Source of the DNA: a virus
Length of the DNA stretch: 34,874 bases
Virus record (IMG/VR): IMGVR_UViG_3300042485_000366
Location: 1 to 34,874 of that record
Direction: 5' to 3' (one strand)
Part shown: in pieces, positions 30,149 through 34,874 of the stretch
Numbering within the stretch: position 1 is the stretch's first letter
How the letters are laid out: each line of letters starts with the position of its first letter
The notes under the pieces: model-generated
Databases searched by the model: none
Seen by the model: the letters and a program-made list of their open reading frames with translations, nothing else
What the model was told of the DNA's origin: nothing
Made by a program: the position numbers and the translations under genes

Positions 30149-30655
30149 TTAAATTAGTACAAAGCCATTCTTATCAACTTTGTTGTTTTTATGTAGTGTT
30201 AATAGTTCGTTAACCGACTTACCAAATGTTTTTTGGAAGTGAGGAGCATCATTAAATTTCCAATCGCCACCCCACTCATATCCGTATCTTTTAAAGATAG
30301 CCACAATTTCCTGCCAATCACTTTTACCATCACCATCAAAGTCTGTTTTTAAATCCCAACTTGCAGTCTCAAATGTGCCATTCTTATCCTTATCTACTAA
30401 TAATACAATATCAATAGCTAATCCGTAATTATGGTAAGATTGTCCACCTTTAGCCTTTGTAACTATTGAACCTGCCTTTGTTCTGCCCTGTGCATATAAT
30501 GCATCCTGTTCAGCAAATGTTCTTAACGTATATGCAAAACGACAAATAGCCGTACCTGTTAAGGCAGCAACAATTTCATCATACATTACTAATGCTTCTT
30601 CTCTTAAATTAGGGTGAAGCAATTGAATCCTTTCTAAAGTTTTTTGGTCTTTCAT
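30149..30655 (-). CDS. Endolysin, M15-type peptidase
   Basis: This 168-residue protein has the M15/VanY-CwlK pattern: FAYTLRTFAEQDALYAQGR, then GQSYHNYGLAID (His75, Asp82) and DAPHFQ (His139), three zinc ligands. It should cleave the peptide stems of cell-wall peptidoglycan at the end of infection. A DFDGDGKSDW segment (105-114) resembles a calcium-binding loop and is unusual inside this family. It lacks a signal peptide, so it needs the holin encoded immediately upstream (shared base TAATG). Confidence 0.85.
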   Translation of the reverse strand: MKDQKTLERIQLLHPNLREEALVMYDEIVAALTGTAICRFAYTLRTFAEQDALYAQGRTKAGSIVTKAKGGQSYHNYGLAIDIVLLVDKDKNGTFETASWDLKTDFDGDGKSDWQEIVAIFKRYGYEWGGDWKFNDAPHFQKTFGKSVNELLTLHKNNKVDKNGFVLI

Positions 30656-30915
30656 TATTCTTCTTTTTTATTTTCTTTATATCCTTTAATAAGTGTTGTA
30701 ACTGATTCGACAGTAGTTAACCCTAATGCTACTGCACTTAATGCAAATGTAGCCCATACAAGGGAATCAGCAGGGTGAAAATCACCTTGTGTTTTTGAAT
30801 TGTCATACAAGGTATAAAATAGTGCAAATGCACCAACTATGCCCACTAACCTTTTACTTGATGTCCCACTTTCAGATGAAAAAAATCCACCTATCCATTT
30901 AAAAATTGTTTTCAT
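30655..30915 (-). CDS. Holin
   Basis: This 86-residue protein has a short amphipathic start (MKTIFKWIGGFFSSESGTSS), two hydrophobic segments (about residues 24-40 and 51-72) and a strongly charged end (KGYKENKKEE), a standard holin layout. It should form inner-membrane lesions that release the endolysin encoded next. The gene shares TAATG with the endolysin start and follows the spanin-like pair. Confidence 0.75.
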   Translation of the reverse strand: MKTIFKWIGGFFSSESGTSSKRLVGIVGAFALFYTLYDNSKTQGDFHPADSLVWATFALSAVALGLTTVESVTTLIKGYKENKKEE

Positions 30916-31263
30916 TTATTTATTATTTGTAGTGTCTGTTTTAGTCTTACCCCAAAAGTTTTTCTTTTCTTTAATTTGAATAGTATCGTGTATGTATATA
31001 GTGTCTATTCTAATTTTCATATCACTAATTTCCGTCTTTAAATCCAATACTTCTTCTTTTAAAGTTACAATTTTACTAATTGTTTGAGCAACTAATTTAT
31101 CTTCTTTTGCTTTTGCTTTCTTATGAACCTCTATAAAATTACTTTGGTTCTTTGTTGCATTAGCAATTAACTCATTGAATTTAGCATCTTTTTGTTGCTC
31201 TAAATTTTGCTTTTGAGCATTCAAAGTGCATCCTGTTAATAAAAGTAAAAACAAATATTTCAT
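30916..31263 (-). CDS. Outer-membrane lipoprotein with coiled coil (spanin-like)
   Basis: The protein begins MKYLFLLLLTGCTLNAQKQN with a lipobox (LLTGC, Cys12), so it is probably lipidated and exported. The rest of the 115 residues is a coiled coil (residues 20-85) ending in a Lys/Thr/Asn-rich tail. With the membrane-anchored neighbour at 31263 it resembles a two-component spanin that fuses inner and outer membranes in Gram-negative lysis. It is larger than many o-spanins, so the assignment is inferred from context. Confidence 0.6.
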   Translation of the reverse strand: MKYLFLLLLTGCTLNAQKQNLEQQKDAKFNELIANATKNQSNFIEVHKKAKAKEDKLVAQTISKIVTLKEEVLDLKTEISDMKIRIDTIYIHDTIQIKEKKNFWGKTKTDTTNNK

Positions 31264-31556
31264 TATTTAATGTTTTGTATTTTACCCAATTGCTCTAATG
31301 TACTTAATTTTGAAGTAGCTGCAGCCAATGATGAATCTGTTTTCCTAAGTGTATTTTGCATTACCTCAACCCTTACTTCTAGCTTTTCAACCTTTGCACT
31401 TTGTGAAACTATTTGCTCTTTAAATGTAGATTTAACATCTATATATAAATATGATATTGCTACTAATACTAAAAACAGGGTAGCTACAATTGGGTTTTTT
31501 GCGAATGATTTAAAATCCATTATGCCTGTTATTGGATTTAAGTTTTTTATTGCCAT
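31263..31556 (-). CDS. Inner-membrane coiled-coil protein (i-spanin-like)
   Basis: This 97-residue protein has a transmembrane segment at about 24-42 (NPIVATLFLVLVAISYLYID) followed by a coiled coil (VEKLEVRVEVMQNTLRKTDS). Type II topology with a periplasmic coiled coil fits an i-spanin. It overlaps the lipoprotein gene by one base (TAATG), the pairing expected for a spanin couple. Confidence 0.6.
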   Translation of the reverse strand: MAIKNLNPITGIMDFKSFAKNPIVATLFLVLVAISYLYIDVKSTFKEQIVSQSAKVEKLEVRVEVMQNTLRKTDSSLAAATSKLSTLEQLGKIQNIK

Positions 31557-31594
31557 TATTCTAATTTATTTTATATTCTAATATTACCTATTAT

Positions 31595-32122
31595 TTAAAA
31601 CAATTTTTTATAGTATCCAACTGAATATCCCTGTGTACCGTAATTCATCAATATAAGACCCTTGTTAGGCACTTTTAAGCCTACCCCTATACTCGCACCC
31701 AAAACATTATTAAAGTTCCTTAAATCGCCTCCTATTAAAAATTCACTTTTTGGTTTTATAGTCTTTGTAATATATATAGTTTTTTCTTGTAGTTTTGCTT
31801 GAAAACCCCTGCCTATTATTTTATTTTGTGCAATGGTATCATTAATATAGAACGTATTTGAATCTATTTTTATTGTATCATTATATGCTTTTGTCTGCAA
31901 ATATTCGTTAATTATACGAATTGTATCGTGGATTGGGATATATATTGAATCTTGTAAAAGTATATTATAAGGTATTGAATCCCCCTTTTTATATTTAGTC
32001 AATGTTTTAACATTGATTATAGTGTCTGTCTTTAAAACTATTTCATTTTTATTATAACTAGCTTTTGTCATTAATAAAATAATAACTATTGCTATTAAAA
32101 TAACTACTAAAGCATTTTTCAT
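31595..32122 (-). CDS. Membrane-anchored hypothetical protein with DTI repeats
   Basis: This 175-residue protein begins MKNALVVILIAIVIILLMTK, a clear signal anchor, followed by repeated short strands with DTI/DTIR/DTIKI and a beta-rich C-terminal part (GASIGVGLKVPNKGLILMNY) that could form a small barrel or stack. Similar proteins lie in lysis blocks of Bacteroidetes phages. Exposure to the periplasm is likely. Function is unknown. Confidence 0.55.
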   Translation of the reverse strand: MKNALVVILIAIVIILLMTKASYNKNEIVLKTDTIINVKTLTKYKKGDSIPYNILLQDSIYIPIHDTIRIINEYLQTKAYNDTIKIDSNTFYINDTIAQNKIIGRGFQAKLQEKTIYITKTIKPKSEFLIGGDLRNFNNVLGASIGVGLKVPNKGLILMNYGTQGYSVGYYKKLF

Positions 32123-32173
32123 TTTATCTTCTTAATTGCTGAAAGGAATATCTTAACCCAAGACCCATATATG

Positions 32174-32362
32174 CTATTTAGGAATTTCATCTTTTACTTT
32201 TTTAGTTGCATTGTAATAATAGCGAATAGCCATTACCCCTGAGATGATAGCAATCAAACCGGCAATTAATGTAATAATCGGTTGAACTGTTGAAATACTT
32301 ACGATAGCTGATAAAAGGCTTATACCTGTGCCTATGTCGGCTTGATTGCTATGTGGTGTCAT
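32174..32362 (-). CDS. Small two-helix membrane protein, possible second holin
   Basis: This 62-residue protein has two hydrophobic segments (about 11-22 and 29-46, TLIAGLIAIISGVMAI) and a basic end (YYYNATKKVKDEIPK). It looks like a class II holin or an antiholin. It lies at the upstream end of the lysis block; a holin call is tentative because a better holin is adjacent to the endolysin. Confidence 0.5.
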   Translation of the reverse strand: MTPHSNQADIGTGISLLSAIVSISTVQPIITLIAGLIAIISGVMAIRYYYNATKKVKDEIPK

Positions 32363-32373
32363 TATTTAAAAAA

Positions 32374-32553
32374 TTATCCTAACCCTGCGTTTGGGTCATT
32401 TGGATTGTTAGTAAAATCATTTGCTTCTGTTTGTGGATTCTGCTCCTGTGCTAATTTGCCTAAGAATTGTAATAATGGCAATCCATAAGCAGTAGGAATA
32501 GTGTTAATGAATTGTTCTAATTCTTTTACTTGTTGCTCGTTTAATGTAATCAT
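32374..32553 (-). CDS. 59-residue hypothetical protein, first after a promoter
   Basis: ATG 32553 opens MITLNEQQVKELEQFINTIP and the protein has a helical body (LPLLQFLGKLAQEQ) and a Asn/Pro-rich end. It lies directly after a candidate promoter at 32570-32602 and 11 bases before the membrane protein gene. No family is known. Confidence 0.55.
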   Translation of the reverse strand: MITLNEQQVKELEQFINTIPTAYGLPLLQFLGKLAQEQNPQTEANDFTNNPNDPNAGLG

Positions 32554-32569
32554 AATATTTATTTTTTTA

Positions 32570-32602
32570 CAAAGATATAATTAAATAGTTGGATTTGACC
32601 AA
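32570..32602 (-). promoter_or_regulatory. Candidate promoter for the lysis block
   Basis: On the minus strand TTGG (one mismatch from TTTG), 21 bases, and TATCTTTG fit the Bacteroidetes consensus. The ATG of the 59-residue gene is only about 16 bases from the -7 box, so the leader would be very short. Confidence 0.5.
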
Positions 32603-32901
32603 GGGAGCGGCAAAACGATAATCGGTGGATTGATAATGTTCTCTATTTGCTTGTCTAAGTTAGCGTCAATAGTTGGCACATCTAAACCGGCATCCAACCA
32701 ACTCTCAACTTGCGCCTGTGTTAAATCAGGGTAAGCAGTAAAGTCCGTTTCACTTGGAGTAGTGCAATTCATAGTACCGTAACTTGATACTACTATTTCA
32801 TCTTGCGTTGCTATCCTGTTCCAATGAATTACGCTTACCACATCTAGTAAGCCATCGGATTTTGGCTTTGTGTCCATTTGGTTTATTACCCAATTTTTCA
32901 T
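32581..32901 (-). CDS. Small phage protein after the fibre gene (DUF7936-like)
   Basis: This 106-residue protein begins MKNWVINQMDTKPKSDGLLD, has VVSVIHWNRIATQDEIVVSS, then YPDLTQAQVESWLDAGLDVP and a hydrophobic end. The pattern (a W-x-I-x-x-M/L-D start, VIHWR-like strand, QVESWLD helix) is known from small proteins that follow tail-fibre genes in many phages and may assist fibre assembly. The role is inferred; the stop of the fibre gene lies two bases upstream. Confidence 0.6.
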   Translation of the reverse strand: MKNWVINQMDTKPKSDGLLDVVSVIHWNRIATQDEIVVSSYGTMNCTTPSETDFTAYPDLTQAQVESWLDAGLDVPTIDANLDKQIENIINPPIIVLPLPWSNPTI

Positions 32902-32902
32902 A

Positions 32903-34874
32903 TTATTTATTTTCTATTTTTTTTAATCTTGCTTCTAATTCTTGTACTGCCTTTACTAAAGTTGCAGTTATTGCTTGATAATCTAAACCGATAAAATCTT
33001 CCTTTTGTCCTTTTGTTTGAACGTAAGCCTGTGGAATAAATTCTTTTATCTCTTGTGCAATAAATCCTAAATGCTTTTCACTACCTTCTTCATCTTTCAT
33101 TCGGTATAAAGTAGGCTTTAAACCTAATATTGCATTAAGTCCTATTGTGCTATCCTCAAAATCTTTCTTTTTATTTATATCCGATAAAGCAGTGTAAACT
33201 CCGGTTGTTTGATTTATATTAGCTTTATCAGTACTATCAAAAGCAAAGATTAAACTTGTTCCTAAATTATTATATATATCCCAAGCGTGAGATGGTGATT
33301 GTAATTTTATCATTGCATAACTACCAACTAATGCTAAATTATAGTTAGTATATCCTTGTGGAGCACTTGTTCCCCCAATTAATACATTACCCCCACTTGG
33401 TTGTAATATTAAATTATATGCTGTAGCATAATCATTTCTCATTTGCTGAATCCAACCATTACCATCTGCTGCATAACCTAAATACATACCAACAAGACCA
33501 TCATTTCTCCCAACAAAAAAAGCATTTGTAACATTAGTGCCTAAAGTTGGATATGCTCCAGTTCCTGCATTAATTTGTAATATTGTTTTTGGACTACTTG
33601 TTCCTATACCTACATTTCCTGTGGATGCTATGGTAACTTTTGCAGTAGATGAACTTCCTGTATAAATCTTTAAATTGTTTGCTGAATATATTGCAATATC
33701 AGTAGTCGCACTTCCTTCAACCCAAGCACCTGTACCAATGCCACCGGCAAATGCAGTTGAAGAATTATATAACCTTAATGCACCTTGGTCTAAATAGTTA
33801 TTTATATATCCATTTGTTGTTACACTACTAGAGAATGTAGCTGCTCCTGTGGATGCTAGAGTTAAAGCTAAAGTTCCGTTTGTACTTGTTACAAAATCCG
33901 AACTTGCATTAACATAAAATAATAATTGACCACCTGCTGCACTATTTCCACCTACTATGTAGTTAGGGCCATTATTACCAAATTGTAAAACTCCCTCTGC
34001 GCCTGTCCTTACTCCTAATAATGTTCTATAACTTCCTCCATAACTAGAAACGGTTAAAGTTATTTTAGGGGCAGATGAAGTTAAATCTAATAAAGAATAA
34101 GGATTGTTTGTTCCCAATCCTAAAAGACCTGTACTTGTTATCCTTGCCCTTTCAGTATCAGCCGTTCCTAATATTAAATCCCCACCGTTTCTAGTTCCTA
34201 TTGCAAAGTTTGTAGCATAGTTACTAAAGAACAAAGCTAAACCTGCTCTTGATATACCAAAGTCACTACCTGTTGCAGCCGTTGAATATTGTCTAAAATA
34301 AGAAGTAGCCGTTGAACTATTATTTCTAACTGCTATCTCCGAATAGTCAGTTGTGCTATTTGTTTGTAGTAAGAATGAAGCAGCTGCACTTGCATTGTAA
34401 ATATGTAACTGTGCTAATGCTGAACTTGGGTTCCCGATTGTTAAATTAGTACCATCAAATTTAAAGTTACTAGAACTTGTTACGCTTGAAGTACCGTTAA
34501 AATAAGTTACTTGTCCACTTGTCCCTGTGCCTGTTACCGGATTTGTTATTGTGTTTTGCTTACCGTTAAAAGTATTCCAATCCGTTGAACTTAAATAACC
34601 ATCTTGAGAAGTGTTAGCAACTTGAATGCTAAATGCTCCTGTTGTATTATTATAACTTAATGGAGTTGTAGCACTTAAAGAAGTTAAACTAATACCACCT
34701 AAACCGGCTAAGGTATAAGTCGGTACATTTAAAGTATTGGAAACTAAAGTAGCTGAACCACTATTCCCTGTTGTAGTTAAACTTAAAGTGCTTTGCTTAT
34801 TGTTAAATGTTGTCCAATCCGCACTTGCTAAAGCTCCTCTATTTGTTGCACTTGCAGTAGGTACGTTTAAAGTA
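32903..34874 (-). CDS. Tail fibre protein, C-terminal part with self-cleaving S74 chaperone (5' end outside the window)
   Basis: The frame is open from 34873 to the stop at 32903; a TTG at 34234 could be mistaken for a start, but the frame continues through NSSTATSYFRQYSTAATG and on to the right edge without a stop. The C-terminal 100 residues contain TALSDINKKKDFEDSTIGLN (cleavage Ser and catalytic Lys), LGLKPTLYRMK, LGFIAQEI and QAITATLVKAVQELEARLKK (trimeric coiled coil), the intramolecular chaperone of peptidase S74 that folds trimeric fibres and then cuts itself off. The rest is Gly/Ser/Thr-rich fibre repeats with NVGIGTSSP-type motifs. On a circle this is the downstream part of the gene starting at 1954. 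Confidence 0.9.
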   Translation of the reverse strand, partial: TLNVPTASATNRGALASADWTTFNNKQSTLSLTTTGNSGSATLVSNTLNVPTYTLAGLGGISLTSLSATTPLSYNNTTGAFSIQVANTSQDGYLSSTDWNTFNGKQNTITNPVTGTGTSGQVTYFNGTSSVTSSSNFKFDGTNLTIGNPSSALAQLHIYNASAAASFLLQTNSTTDYSEIAVRNNSSTATSYFRQYSTAATGSDFGISRAGLALFFSNYATNFAIGTRNGGDLILGTADTERARITSTGLLGLGTNNPYSLLDLTSSAPKITLTVSSYGGSYRTLLGVRTGAEGVLQFGNNGPNYIVGGNSAAGGQLLFYVNASSDFVTSTNGTLALTLASTGAATFSSSVTTNGYINNYLDQGALRLYNSSTAFAGGIGTGAWVEGSATTDIAIYSANNLKIYTGSSSTAKVTIASTGNVGIGTSSPKTILQINAGTGAYPTLGTNVTNAFFVGRNDGLVGMYLGYAADGNGWIQQMRNDYATAYNLILQPSGGNVLIGGTSAPQGYTNYNLALVGSYAMIKLQSPSHAWDIYNNLGTSLIFAFDSTDKANINQTTGVYTALSDINKKKDFEDSTIGLNAILGLKPTLYRMKDEEGSEKHLGFIAQEIKEFIPQAYVQTKGQKEDFIGLDYQAITATLVKAVQELEARLKKIENK
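34279..34874. repeat. Right copy of the 596-bp diverged direct repeat
   Basis: It aligns to 1-596 without gaps. The 26 base differences produce only three amino-acid changes (two Ser-to-Gly/Asn near 276-287 and one Ser-to-Ala near 541-550 in left-copy coordinates); all others are silent. This rules out random sequencing error and points to two functional alleles or paralogues. Confidence 0.9.

Noticed and set aside
1-34874. Exact terminal direct repeats as a packaging signal
   Set aside because: The 596-bp end repeat is imperfect and lies in a coding gene; true packaging repeats would be identical. Assembly around a circle with two alleles explains it better.
1-34874. Integrase, excisionase or CI-like repressor indicating lysogeny
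   Set aside because: No tyrosine or serine recombinase pattern and no convincing repressor was found; the HTH_39 and DnaA-like proteins do not suffice.
1-34874. tRNA or rRNA genes
   Set aside because: No cloverleaf-like sequence with a recognisable T-arm (GTTCRA) in a gap was seen; gaps are too short except 5383-5745, whose repeats do not fit a tRNA.

Overview
The window looks like an almost complete genome of a tailed phage with a long non-contractile tail (siphovirus type: tape-measure protein, no sheath genes) infecting a member of the Bacteroidetes. The DNA is visibly AT-rich. Gene starts lack Shine-Dalgarno sequences and often read AAAC(A)CTATG or TAATG. The promoters that can be seen fit the Bacteroidetes consensus TTTG-N20-TAnnTTTG. 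Almost every gene lies on the minus strand in one tightly packed series with many 1-4 base stop/start overlaps; the only plus-strand genes are at 8038-9256. The two window ends carry the same 596 bp at about 96% identity, inside one tail-fibre reading frame, so the molecule is probably a circle (or circularly permuted) of about 34,278 bp with two allelic versions of that stretch.

Reading in the direction of minus-strand transcription from the right edge: the C-terminal part of the tail fibre with its self-cleaving chaperone (32903-34874); small proteins and a lysis block with M15 endolysin, holin and spanin-like proteins (30149-32901); a DEDD exonuclease, HExxH protein, small unknowns and an ERF annealing recombinase (27484-30144); DnaA-like DNA-binding protein and replication-initiator-like proteins (25101-26895); a VRR-NUC nuclease and a sigma-factor-like protein (23602-24377); a sugar/acyl-transfer cassette (21037-23095); HNH nuclease and terminase subunits (18776-21041); a run of tiny proteins (17547-18588); a probable tail-assembly chaperone with a -1 frameshift site (16808-17562); tail proteins and tape measure (10765-16727); capsid protease, scaffold and major capsid protein (6321-10738); tail tube, portal, connector proteins and the N-terminal part of the fibre (1-6264).

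The most interesting system is at 7942-10738. The XkdF/S78-type capsid protease carries, after a Gly/Pro-rich linker, a C-terminal domain that looks like a RelA/SpoT-type alarmone synthetase. Just downstream, on the opposite strand and under its own promoter, is a three-gene cassette ending in an HD protein with the residue pattern of a RelA/SpoT-type (MESH1-like) alarmone hydrolase. A virion-borne alarmone-synthesising effector paired with a phage-encoded hydrolase is an inference from these motifs, but a testable one. The cassette promoter shares a 16-bp upstream element, placed at a nearly fixed distance, with two other promoters (18620-18713 and 28863-28934), which suggests a small phage regulon.

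No integrase, repressor, DNA polymerase, helicase, primase, tRNA, rRNA or CRISPR array was seen.
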